Positions 1 through 9,770 of a stretch of DNA of 64,000 bases are shown in pieces. Position numbers and translations under genes: made by a program. The notes beneath the pieces are model-generated. The model had not been told where the DNA came from and ran no database searches. It worked only from the letters and a program-made list of their open reading frames with translations. Numbering within the stretch: position 1 is the stretch's first letter; each line of letters starts with the position of its first letter. The DNA comes from Voacanga thouarsii (taxonomy: Eukaryota > Streptophyta > Magnoliopsida > Gentianales > Apocynaceae), in NCBI GenBank assembly GCA_026120185.1, contig JANUWF010001272.1, forward strand, positions 310,001 through 374,000, given 5' to 3'.

Positions 1-162
1 TTATTTCTAGTATTCTAAGTTCTTATTTTGGCTTAAGGTCCTAGTATTTGAATTTGGTATCTTGTTTCCTAACTAAATTCACTATTTTGAGTTCTTCAGT
101 GGGGATTTTAATTTCACTCATAATTAGCCACGAAATAAATTGAGAAATTAGCCCCAAGATCA
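1..162 (+). repeat. G1 5' LTR, 3' end only
   Basis: This stretch closely matches 3198-3359, apart from scattered substitutions and small indels. It ends in GATCA, consistent with the usual CA terminus, and is followed 12 bases later by a primer-binding site. The start of the LTR lies before the window. Confidence 0.85.
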
Positions 163-174
163 TTTTAAATAGTT

Positions 175-186
175 TGGTATCAGAGA
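175..186 (+). other. G1 primer-binding site (initiator tRNA-Met type)
   Basis: TGGTATCAGA matches the usual plant site complementary to the 3' end of initiator tRNA-Met; the last bases have diverged. A 12-base spacer separates it from the LTR. The same spacing is seen in G2, which supports both boundary calls. Confidence 0.8.
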
Positions 187-1089
187 AAAGAAAGTTTTGA
201 TTCTTATCAAAGCTTGAAGACATTGAAGAAGGCTTCAGAAATTGTCAATCCCGTAACACAAAATCAAGCCTCAAAAAGGCTAGTCAAACATTGAATTTTC
301 TTGAAGTTTATGTGTGGAAATGACTCTTTTATGATAGTATATTATTAGGGAATACAAATTTCTTGTTATTTGTTGATTTGTGGGGCTAAAATTATTTCAA
401 ATTTCTGCTAGTTCTGAAAATTGCAGACAAAGTGTTTGATATTTTTCTTGAGTGAATATTTAACTTGAAATTGTGGCTAAAACTTTATGAACACTTCTAT
501 AATTGGTTACTGTTGTTTTCAAGTATCGTGGGGACATTTCTTATCCAATCAAGCTCATTATAGTTGTTGAATTCTTACACTTGTTCTTAAGTGATATGTT
601 CCTTGAACATCTAGTGTTTCCTTAAAATTATTGTTAAGTCTTGTCCATTTACCCATTCCTTAGTCATTGAAGTTGTGAAACTCTCTTGAATTCATTGACT
701 CTTGATATAAACTCCTGCAAGCTCACTAGTGTTGATGATCAAACTTTTGTCTAAGTCTAGTTGGTTACCCTTAAAGGGTTAGTAAACTTGTCAAGTTTAG
801 ACTAGCTCCTAAGCAATTAGGGAGATTTGTGTGGAAAGAACTTATTGAGGAAATTGAGTGCTTAAAAAAGGTAAAAGTGTGAGCTTATTCTTGTTAAAAG
901 CTAAAGAAGAGTTAAACACGAGGGTTGAGCGTTAATTCTTGAGTGGATATACGTAATGGAGTGATTGTGAGAAATTACTTTCTCATTTTTTCTAAATTTT
1001 CTAAGTGAGAATCATTGAAATTCTCAATACCATTTCCCAAGGAACATCATTTGATATTCAAGCCACCTATTGAAATTTTCCAAGCAAAA
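187..1089 (+). other. G1 untranslated leader
   Basis: About 900 bases lie between the primer-binding site and the first gag-like codons near 1090. The stretch is AT-rich and has many stops in all frames. I see no gene or structured RNA in it. A long leader is common in plant gypsy elements. Confidence 0.6.
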
Positions 1090-1500
1090 ATGGAAGGCAT
1101 GAGAAGGGATATTGAGAGGATAAAATCTAACCAAAATCAAAACCTCAACGAATGCTAAAAGGGGAGATAGCTTTAGAGTGAGAAATGAGTACAAATTTCC
1201 ACCCTTATTATATGAGCAACTAATGAAAGGATGTGGAGAATATTTTATGGGAGGTTATCTAAAAATTCTAATAAAGGGAAGAGGTAGAAATAGTTTGGGG
1301 TTAGGTAAAGGAATTCACAAGGGCAAAATTTTGAGTGGAGCAAGGAAATGGTTCTATCCTAAGAAGTCCATATATACGAATCCTATACTTTAATATTCAC
1401 CAAATGAGAAAAATGAGACACCAAAACAATCATCAAGAAAAACCCAAAAGCCTTGAGAAAAAGAGGGTAGTAAAGAACAGTTTAAGGTTTGGAAGGTTTT
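1090..1500 (+). pseudogene. G1 gag remnant
   Basis: An ATG at 1090 opens a short frame (MEGMRRDIERI) that stops after about 20 codons. From about 1178 a 71-residue frame is rich in Gly, Arg and Lys (for example IKGRGRNSLG), like the basic linker that follows the gag core in gypsy elements. The main gag fold seen in G2 is absent, so a large piece of gag has been deleted. The residues just before the protease resemble a zinc knuckle that has lost its cysteines. The assignment rests on position and composition more than on clear motifs. Confidence 0.45.
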
Positions 1501-1504
1501 TCTA

Positions 1505-2026
1505 TTGATTGGTGTTGCAAGGAAGGCTATGAGTGCAAATGATGCTGGGATTAGGAAGGAATCCCAAAGGTGTAATATCTTTTACACTAGGTTCCTTATT
1601 CAACAAAAACCTTGCAGTATGATCATTAATAGAGGAAGTTGGACAAATGTAATATGTGCTACCTTAGTGGAGGACTTGGGATTAGAAACCATGAGACATC
1701 CTAAACTATACAAACTCCATTGGTTGAGTGATTGTGGTGAAGTAAAAGTAAATAAACAAGTTGAGTTTGAGTTTGATATGGGGACCTATAAAAATGTGGT
1801 TCTATGTGATATGTTACCAATGCAAGTGAGGTATATTTTATTAGGAAGGCCAGTGATGTTTGATAAAGATGTTGCATATAAGAGGAGGGAGAATAAGTAT
1901 ATTTTGAAAAACGATGGGAAGAAGATTATACTGCTTCCCTTATCCCATAGTAAGGTGCTTAAAGATCAAAATATATTGAGGGAAGAAGGCAAAAAAAGAA
2001 GAGAGTTAAGAAAGAATGCAAAATAA
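1505..2026 (+). pseudogene. G1 gypsy aspartic protease, catalytic motif lost
   Basis: This open frame of 173 codons is the best-preserved coding part of G1. In gypsy elements the domain is a retropepsin-like protease that cleaves the Gag-Pol polyprotein. Recognisable features are an FYTRFLI segment, the flap-side run LYKLHWLSDCGEVKV, and YILLGRPVMFD near the end, typical of this gypsy protease group. The active-site loop reads IINRGSWTNV, where relatives have Asp at the position of the Asn; G2 keeps IVDSGSCTNM at the same place. Without that Asp the enzyme should be inactive. The C-terminus is Lys/Arg-rich and runs into the deletion that removed reverse transcriptase. Confidence 0.8.
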
Positions 2027-2223
2027 AAGAGAAAAGAAGGAGAGCTTAAAAATAGCACAAAAAAGAAAGATGATGGTAACATAATGAGTGAGACTTTCAT
2101 GTGCTTGAATGATGAAAATAATGAGGGAAAAACACCAAGAAATGAGAGAAAAGATAAGTGGAAAAATGAGCTTTATGTGGAAAAGCATAAACTTATTTTT
2201 TTATCTTCATAAAATATTCTTGC

Positions 2224-2427
2224 TTGAGATCTTACACAGATGTTAATTTGAGGAAGAATCATCTTCAAGAAAGGGAAAATGATAGAAATCCACCAAAGTA
2301 TTATGCTAAAGCTAAAAAAGAGGGAATACGATTTAAACTATATTCCATGGTAATAAAGAAAAGGTTAAATTATGAAGGTTTTCAATGGAGGTTCAAGCAA
2401 CACAAGCTACTTAGCCAATGGATATGA
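2224..2427 (+). pseudogene. G1 polyprotein C-terminal tail
   Basis: This 67-codon frame begins shortly after the deleted part of pol. The segment VNLRKNHLQERENDRNPP resembles the tail after integrase in related gypsy elements, and a similar tail (TNQLQEGGNDRN) is readable on the minus strand of G3 near 46990-47060. It has no catalytic role; related tails end in a short basic stretch. Its place close behind the protease shows that about 2.5 to 3 kb of pol has been removed. Confidence 0.6.
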
Positions 2428-2749
2428 AGATTATCAATAAGTGAGTGCAAAAAAGAAGATTGGAAGACCTTCATGATTTTAAGCCGTGGATAAAGAACAT
2501 TACCAAGTATTGGAGGTTCAAGAGAAGATTAAGAGGACTAAAACTAGACCAACAATTTATGTGGAAGAAAGAGAGAAGACAGAAGATCAAAGATTCACGC
2601 AGGAGTAGAATATGCCAATGCTAGATTCTATGGGGCAACCAACACCAGCCTAATTACAAAAAATGGCTCATTCGAATAGTGAGAAGCCGACACCGACTTA
2701 ACTTACCCAACCGACCTTATGCCCTCCTTTGAATTTTCACGTTGTTTGT
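2428..2749 (+). other. G1 3' untranslated region
   Basis: Non-coding stretch between the polyprotein tail and the 3' LTR. It is purine-rich around 2440-2600. No clean polypurine tract directly before a TG could be fixed, so the LTR start is approximate. No gene is visible. Confidence 0.5.
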
Positions 2750-3359
2750 TTTATTTTGTAATTAATTCCATATCCCACGACTTTTATTTTGTACTAGGGA
2801 TATTTTAGACTTTTTAAACACTTGAATGGTTGAGATTTCATCTCACCTTAGCTAGGTTTAGATGCTATATATATGGTATTGTAGCTCTTGTAAAAACTAA
2901 TCAACTTTAGACATTGATAAAAATCAAAGAGTCTCCTTTGGGAGCTTTTGAGAGGTGATTCCTCTTGGGTAAATCCCGTGAGCATTAGGACCATTCTTAG
3001 GGCCTAGTCATTCCCTTTGTATTGAGTCTATAATCCCTTTTAGAATAGATCAATTAGCTTGTTAATTTGGGTCTTAGGTTATAGATTATCAAGGTTCTTC
3101 TTGGAGGTAAAGTTGGTTGCCTAAATCATTTTATTTAAAGTGTTCTTGGTTTTTTGTTGAATCAATGATCTTTGGTTCTAATTTGGATGACTTGATACTT
3201 ATTTCTAGTGTTCTAAGTTCTTATTTTGGCTTAGGGTCCAAGTATTTGAATTAGCTATCTTGTTTCTTAACTGCATACATTATTTTGAGCTCTTTAATGG
3301 GTCTTTAATTTCACTCATAATTAGCCACAAAATTCATTAAGAAATAATCCATAAGATCA
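2750..3359 (+). repeat. G1 3' LTR (start approximate)
   Basis: The end at 3359 (GATCA) is set by the direct repeat with 1-162. A TATA-like stretch (GCTATATATATGG, near 2863-2875) fits an LTR promoter. The start cannot be fixed because the 5' copy is cut by the window edge. The next base belongs to G2, whose protease frame is broken right there. Confidence 0.7.
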
Positions 3360-3364
3360 TATCA

Positions 3365-3510
3365 ATTCATCAACTAAACTTGCACTAATCATATTAGTGC
3401 AACTCCCACTATCCACAATGACACTAAAAGGGATCTTGTTGATTAGACACCTTGTGTAGAATATGTTCTTTCTTTATTGATTGTGTTGGTCTTCAATTGC
3501 TCAAGAATTC
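3365..3510 (-). pseudogene. G2 protease, N-terminal part with intact Asp-Ser-Gly
   Basis: The minus strand reads NIFYTRCLINKIPFSVIVDSG followed by SCTNMISASLVDEL, the N-terminal half of a gypsy retropepsin with the catalytic Asp-Ser-Gly loop in place. The frame breaks where the G1 3' LTR begins, so the remaining half was separated by that insertion. Compare the G1 protease, which has Asn at the catalytic position. Confidence 0.8.
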
Positions 3511-4978
3511 AATGATCTTTTTGTGACTCCAACTAAGGAATACTCTTGGCTAACAACTTTCCCTTCATCTCTTTTGTCATCCCCATTTTCTTCTTAGTCT
3601 TTTTGGTACTTATTTCCTTCTTCTTCTTCTTCGTCGGTTGAAACTTGTCCATAGGGGTTAGTATACATAACTTTTTTGCATGGATACTCATGGGAAGTAT
3701 GTCCATAGCTAGGACACTTAAAACATTTGATGTCTCTATTCCATTGTAGCCTCTTAATGGCTTTTCTCTTGTCATTATTCCAACTTTCCCTAGGTTTCCT
3801 ATCTTTCCTAAACTTCCATCCTTCCCTTGGCTTGTTATACTCTATTTAGAAAGGTTTAAGAATATCATCCTTCTTGATTGACATCTTGCTAGCAGTGTTT
3901 GGGTTTGGAAGTGTATGATTAGCAATAGCCCTTCTCTTTAGTTGCCTCTCAATCATCATAGCTGTATGAGTCATATCCTCCAAAGGGTCATAAGAGTGCA
4001 ACTCTTCCAAATTAGCTATTTCTCTATTCAATGCTCCCAGGAACCTAGCCATTGTTGCTCTAGGGTCCTTAGTGATTTGAGCCCTCATCAACATCACTTC
4101 TATTTCCTTATGATAATCCTCCATACTTTTATTGCCTTGTTTGGGTGATTGAAGCATTTGGTAGATGTTATTGTACTAGTGGTATGAAACAAACTTAGTT
4201 CTTATTATATCCTTTAACAAGTTTGAATTTGCCATATGTTCTACTCCCATTTGACTTTTTTGAGCACTAACTTGCTCCTACTAAATTAAAGCATACTCTG
4301 AAAAATCCAAAATTGCTAGCCTCACATTTGATCTTTCACTATAGATATAACACTGAAATAATATTTCCATTTTACTTTCCTACTTAAAATAGGATTTAGG
4401 GTCACACTTTCATTAGAATATAGGTATTTTCATCTTCATATAGTTCAACTCTCTCTCATCTTCATTTCCTTCTCTCCTATCTCCTCTATTGCCACATCCT
4501 CTATTGAGTTCCCCATAGGCATCACTATGTTCCCCGTCATACTAATCATCAACTCCCTCAAACTTTATTTCCAACCCCCTTAGACTATTTCCACCATCCA
4601 TTCCTTGGCCCCTACCTCGTTCTTCTCTCATACCATGTCCTCCCCCTCTTATAGGGGCTTGTTTGAATCCCCCAATAGAGTACTCATCCCACTCTTCACC
4701 TTACCGAGCATTTGACAGAGGAGTATGGATATCATCTTCCCTCATTCTAAGGCTAGGAGTTTCAAATCACTCTTGCACCATTCATTTTGCCACGGTAGAA
4801 GATTCACCTAATGATTTCTTATTCTCGTAATCTCCCATGTTAGGTCTACAAACCTACTGTACATTATTCTGCACATAGCATTTACATCCTCTCGCAAAAC
4901 CTTAGCATCAATAGGTTCTTCTTGTGGCCTACTAGGTCTACTTGGGTTAGGCTTGGGGATTTCTTATTCATGGGCCAT
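3511..4978 (-). pseudogene. G2 gag (capsid and zinc knuckle), frameshifted
   Basis: Gag forms the particle that packages the element RNA. The ATG at 4978 opens MAHE followed by a stop, then a readable N-terminus (NPSRPSRPQEEPIDAKVLRE). The conserved core is open at 3846-4157: QGNKSMEDYHKEIEVMLMRA and ATMARFLGALNREIANLEEL are typical of plant gypsy gag. A zinc knuckle lies near 3686-3726, reading CFKCPSYGH, but its last Cys has become Tyr (the H is followed by TSHEY). Several stops and frameshifts separate these parts, so the gene is dead. Confidence 0.8.
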
Positions 4979-5850
4979 GGTGGTAAAATACTCAATGAAT
5001 TACACCTACAAAAAAATAGATCATCTCTTCACTCCCTTATGTGTTTACTTTCAAATATAGTCATTCTACACTTGTACTTACCCTCTTTGGCTCTTTTAAT
5101 GATAGTCTTACCTTGTTACATTTTTCTCAATACTCAAGCCTTCTTGTTAAATTTCAATTCTCCCAATAGCTAAAGATTTAGTCCATGTAAGTGAGTCAAC
5201 AAAAATCAGCAATTTCCAATTAAGGGGTCTTATGAGAATTTCAACAAACGCTTGTTGGGCACCTTAAGGAAACAAGTTTTGAAGTAAGAATTTTAAGAAG
5301 TAATAACTCAATTAATGCAAAAATAAATACTAAAAGCATAAGGAAATAATTTTAAACTAGAAACGAATGAGAATTAGCAAGAACGAAGAAACAAGAATAA
5401 TTATTAAATAGGACTATGAAGAACGAGTAATCACAATTGTGCAATAGTAAATATGAGTTTAATGAGCATGAATTTCAACAATAGAGTGATATACCAAGTC
5501 CTAACACCTCAAGGAATAAAAGATAAAAGTTAAAAATCCTAACTATAGCTAGAAATATTCACATAGAACATTTATCAAACATCTTTGTTGCAATCCCGTC
5601 ACTTAAAACCAACCAACATTTTCACCAATATTCAAAACCCATTTTCAGCACAAACACAAAATAAATTTTTTCCCAACCATTGTAATAACATCAAGGAGCA
5701 AGTTTTTCAAGGGAAAATCAAGAAATAACAAAGATACCATGACCTTTTTAAGCATTTTTTTAAGTGACGAGATTTTTCCTGTTTTTCTTTAACTTTGTAG
5801 GGTTCATTTTCTTGTTTTCAAACATTGATTGGAATTAAAGATTTCTTTGT
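4979..5850 (-). other. G2 leader
   Basis: About 870 bases between gag and the primer-binding site, AT-rich and with stops in every frame. No gene or RNA structure was recognised. Short open frames on the plus strand here look like chance. Confidence 0.55.
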
Positions 5851-5862
5851 CCTGATATGAAA
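5851..5862 (-). other. G2 degenerate primer-binding site
   Basis: On the minus strand TTCATATCAGG sits 12 bases after the LTR end, exactly where G1 has TGGTATCAGA. The core ATATCAG is kept and flanking bases have changed. Position supports it more than sequence does. Confidence 0.55.
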
Positions 5863-5872
5863 CTCTTTGATA

Positions 5873-6470
5873 TGATTTTGAGTGGTTAAATTGATGTGAT
5901 AATGGGCTAATATCTCAGCTCATATAGTGAAACCCAAACAATAGAGTTTTGTGGCCAAAATAGAGGAATGTAATGACCTATCTACATTGTAGTAAACCAT
6001 TGAAGAACTAGGCATCAAAGACTCATAAGAATAGTAATAAGATCAACTATAGACTCACCCAAATATTCTTCAAACAACAAAGGTAGTTAGGAACAAAAAA
6101 GTAGAAACTATAGGCACCAAAATAATGGAATTCAAGATAAACTTTAGAAAAGCAAAGCAACTAAGACCCAAACAAGAGAAACCACATTGGATTATTCAAA
6201 AGATTTAGAGAATCATTCAAAAGAAGGAACCCCAAGCATTCTCTTGAATAAGATGAACAAGAAGACAAAGACCTCTTAAGACTCTCATTTCAAATTTGAA
6301 TAAAGCATGTAGATTATCTTGTTGAATTATCAAAAAGATGTATTTATACTCTTCTAACCTAAGCTAAGTGATTCTTGAGGTGCTAAGATAAATTAATACC
6401 TTATAAGGTCTTTACAAAATTTTTAAAATAGAAAGAAACTAGAGAGAACATCAAAAAATTGTAAAACTAA
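5873..6470 (-). repeat. G2 5' LTR (outer edge approximate)
   Basis: The inner edge is set by the AAAATCA end on the minus strand, matching the AAGATCA end of G1. A TATA-like TATAAATA lies on the minus strand near 6340-6348, preceded by a stretch resembling the region before the G1 TATA box. Part of this LTR also aligns with the G3 LTR across the T1 insertion point. The outer edge is somewhere between about 6450 and 6490. Confidence 0.6.
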
Positions 6471-7004
6471 GGTATGGGACCTGACATGAGATGGCGTCGG
6501 TTCTTCGCTGAGATTGAAACCCATCATATGCAGTCCACAGCTGGCACTAATTTAGCTAGCTTAGGCCCATACCAATTCTTTGCTGGTTTGCTATTTTTAA
6601 GCCTTTTTATAGGAATCAAGCCAACCAAGTAGTTCAAACTCAAGAAGAGGGAGCGACAATGCAAGGACTAATGACAAGATCAAGGACCAAGGAACTCGAA
6701 GGCGATATTCAATTGCTCCTACAACCATACTTGATAATGGAAGAAATTTAGAGTAAAGAAGGAAATCATGAACTCAATTTGATGAACGTCCGAGTGGAAT
6801 CCCAACAACAGCCCATGCCTACACCAATAGAGGGAGCAAAAGTGGGAGAAAGCATTGAAATCCAACTTCCAGCTTCAACGTGGCATCAGCCCTAATAGGC
6901 ATACCTAGCGCCAGGTGATTTCTACTAGCCAAACACTGGAATTTCCTGTATTGACCTGGCGCTAAGTCCAGCACAGCTCCTGGCGCCGGTCTATTCAAAT
7001 CTAA
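6471..7004 (+). pseudogene. Probable gypsy polyprotein C-terminal tail and 3' untranslated remnant
   Basis: Between G2 and C1 the plus strand reads GLMTRSRTKELEGDIQLLLQ near 6660-6720. This resembles the basic tail that ends many plant gypsy polyproteins. It is followed by a degenerate run with Gln/Pro-rich residues and, at about 6905-6995, a GC-rich stretch with CTGGCGCCGG and related GCGCC motifs similar to those in the A1 LTR. No upstream pol is attached. It may be the 3' end of a separate deleted element. The call is tentative. Confidence 0.4.
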
Positions 7005-7464
7005 GGATACTTGAACATTTTGTATAATGAGATTGTATCAGTAGCATTAAATAGCTATCTATATGATTATTTTATAACTAAGTCATCCAATATACTTGTT
7101 TAAGTAATAAGTAACCACCTGTTAACTTTGAGTATTACAATACTTATGGATGTACGAACCACCGCTTGATCAACTCAAGAAGTATAATGCTTGCTAGTTT
7201 TAGTGAATTAATGATATCATATCTTATTAATACTATGACTAAGGATTAATTTAGCACAAGTGCTACATAGTGTAGTAGGAATCTCAAATCATGATCTTTA
7301 TGATGATTTCCTTAATAATATATCTAGTGCTATGGACTTTATTAATCAATTTAATACACAGATTCGCGAAATGATTAATTAAATTGAAAGATAAAGGATG
7401 TCTGTTATTAATAAATATGAAATATACATTATATGAGTGATTGGTTCAAGAGATAACTCTACCA
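7005..7464 (-). repeat. C1 3' LTR, truncated
   Basis: Homologous to 11100-11550 and to the matching part of the C2 and C3 LTRs. The inner edge is TACCA at 7464, next to a polypurine tract. By comparison with C2 (1740 bases) about 1.3 kb of the outer part is missing. Confidence 0.75.
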
Positions 7465-7478
7465 ATCTCCCACTTACA
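7465..7478 (-). other. C1 polypurine tract
   Basis: On the minus strand GTAAGTGGGAGAT lies directly before the LTR start TGGTAGAG. The form AGTGGGAGAT is typical of Angela/Tork-like copia elements, where it primes plus-strand DNA synthesis. Confidence 0.75.
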
Positions 7479-9770
7479 CTAGACCCAATGGTTCATGTAT
7501 CTAATACCGAATGATTGAACATAACTATCATGTTTCTTTTGGGGTAATGCTTTAGTCAATGGATTAGCTATGTTTTGATCAGTAGAAACTCTCTATATCA
7601 TTATATCATTTTTTTTTATCAATAATTCCTCTAATCACATGATAGTGCCTAAGTATATGCTTGGATCGTTAAGAAGGTCATGGTTCCTTTACTTGCACAA
7701 TGGCTCCATGGTTATTACAATATAAAGGTATTGGATCAACATTGCTAGGCACCACTCTTAGTTCTATCATGAACTTGTTGATCCATTAATTGCTTCAGAA
7801 GCTGCTATGTACTCAGTTTAGTGGTTAAATTGGTAATTGTATATAGTTTATAACATTTCCAACTAATTGCCCCACCACCAAAAATTGAACACATAGCCCG
7901 ATTGTGACTTGTAGTCATCCTTATTAGATTGGAAACTAGAATCAATATTCCCTTTATCATATTGAAGTGTAGAGACATCATTTCCTATTAACAATATCTC
8001 ATCTACATTAAGTAATAAGAAAACAATCACACTCTCACTAACCTTCTTGTATACACAATATTCATCCATATTTTGGATGAAACTAAATTCTTTAATTATT
8101 TCATGAAAACAGATGTTCCAACTTCTTGATGCTTACTTAAGTCTACAAACGGACTTTTGCAAATTGCACAATTTGTGCTATCTTTAGATGTGAAACCCTC
8201 AAGTTGTGTCATGTACACTTCTTCTGTTAGGTTTCTATTTATGAAAGTTATTTTCATATCCATTTGCAAGAACTCAAAATCATAATGGGTGACAAGTGCT
8301 AGGAGTATCCTTATAGATTTCAGCATACCAACAAGTGAGAAAGTTTCGTCATGGTCAATGACATGTTGTTGACGATAACCTTTAGCAACAATCTGTGCTT
8401 TATAGGTAACTACGTTATCATCTATATCAGTTTTCTTTTTGCAAAGCAATTTGCACCCAATAATTTTGCTTCTTTTAGGTGGATTAACCAATCTCCATAC
8501 TTGTTGTCTTACATGGAATCCATTTCTAACTTCATGGCCTTAAGCCATTTGTTATATACTAAAATATTGAGAATGTCCTTGTCAGTAGTAGGCTCATTTT
8601 CTTCTATGAGTAATATGTTATCACGGTCATTTATGAGAAATCCATATCTCTCAGATGCCATATATATCCTACTCAAACTACGAGGTTCTTGTGTAGATGA
8701 ATGTTCCTCTATCCTTTTAATAGATGTGGGTTCAGATGGCCTATCCATGTTTGTTTGTTCTTCTTAAACTTCACTAAATTCAATTTCACTCCCATTGTCC
8801 CGTTTGAGCATGTGTACTTTCTCTAAGAAAATAATATACTTCGGAACAAATATTTTATTTTCAAAAAAGAGATAGAAGTAATATCTAAATGATTCTTTCG
8901 GATATCCAACAAACAAATGCTTATCAGACTTATATTCATGTTTGTCTGATTGTGTCCTTTTAACAAAGGCTAGGTAACCTCGTATTCTCAAGTGAGAAAA
9001 TTTTGGTCTTTTACCAAAAAATAACTCAAATAGGGTAGTATCAACTATTTTTCTATGGAGCTCTATTTAGAATATAAATAGAAGTTTCTCATGCATTTCC
9101 CTAAAATGATTTTGGAAGATCTGCAAAAGCCACCATGGATTGAACCATATTTAATAAAGTTTGAATGCTTCTTTCGGATACACTATTATGCTAAGGTGTA
9201 TGTGGTGGAGTCTACTCAGATAATAACCTATTATCTCTAAGATAACTTTGAAACTCTTGGCTGAAGTATTCATTTCCTTGATCAAATCTTAGAGTTTTAA
9301 AAATTTTACTAAATTGTTTCGTTATTTTGTTTCTGAAGTATTTGAACTTGTCAAAGGCTTAAGATTTGTATTACATTAAATCGAAATACCCGTATCGTGA
9401 ATAATCATCAATAAAGGTAATGAAGTATTGATAACCTTCTCTTGATTATATTGACATTAGGCCACATACATCATTATTTTTTAGCTCTAATAACTCTTTG
9501 GCCTTTTCCCCTTTTCAGAAAATAAAGTTTTCGCTACTTTCCACATAAACAAGACTCGCTTGTGCTATATGATATGTAATTAAATAATCCTAAGTCACCA
9601 AGCTTGTGTAATTTAAAAATGAAATTCTCATTTTTATGGCCTAAACGACAACGCCATAAGTAAGATGAGATTGAGTTATGTTATTTTTTTCTGTTTAAAT
9701 TGAGAATAGGATTATTCATGTCTAGATTATACAAACTATTTATCAAAGTTGCAGTACCATATTGCAAATC
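7479..9770 (-). pseudogene. C1 pol remnant: integrase, reverse transcriptase, RNase H
   Basis: From right to left the minus strand holds the end of the pre-integrase region (near 9700-9770), the integrase core (ITFIDDYSRYGYFDLM near 9400-9450, and LRFDQGNEYFSQEF), the integrase C-terminal part (DKHLFVGYPKESFRYYFYL, 8764-8991), then reverse transcriptase (8096-8491, with LLCKKKTDIDDNVVTYKAQI and LVTHYDFEFLQMDMK). The catalytic YVDD box is changed to NVDE (LLLNVDEILLIGND near 8000). An internal deletion joins this to a short RNase H piece (DSSFQSNKDDYKSQSGYVF). Stops occur throughout, so no active enzyme can be made. Confidence 0.85.

Larger units (their letters stand above)
1..3359 (+). mobile_element. 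G1: Ty3/gypsy retrotransposon, internally deleted, 5' LTR cut by window edge
   Basis: A direct repeat links 1-162 with about 3198-3359, marking the ends of two LTRs. The first copy is followed by a primer-binding site, and the interior holds gag, protease and a polyprotein C-terminal tail in the expected order. Reverse transcriptase, RNase H and integrase are missing between about 2030 and 2224, so this is a deletion derivative that would need proteins from another copy. The 3' LTR ends in CA exactly where the protease of the minus-strand element G2 breaks off, so G1 inserted into G2. The matching target duplication lies outside the window. Confidence 0.8.
3360..6470 (-). mobile_element. G2: Ty3/gypsy element, 5' half, interrupted by G1
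   Basis: Reading leftwards from about 6470 there is an LTR, a degenerate primer-binding site, a leader, gag with a zinc knuckle, and the start of the protease, which is cut by G1 at 3359/3360. The rest of pol should lie beyond the window start. The right edge (outer LTR end) is approximate. G2, G1 and G3 belong to one broad family judging by their protease, tail and LTR similarities. Confidence 0.75.
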
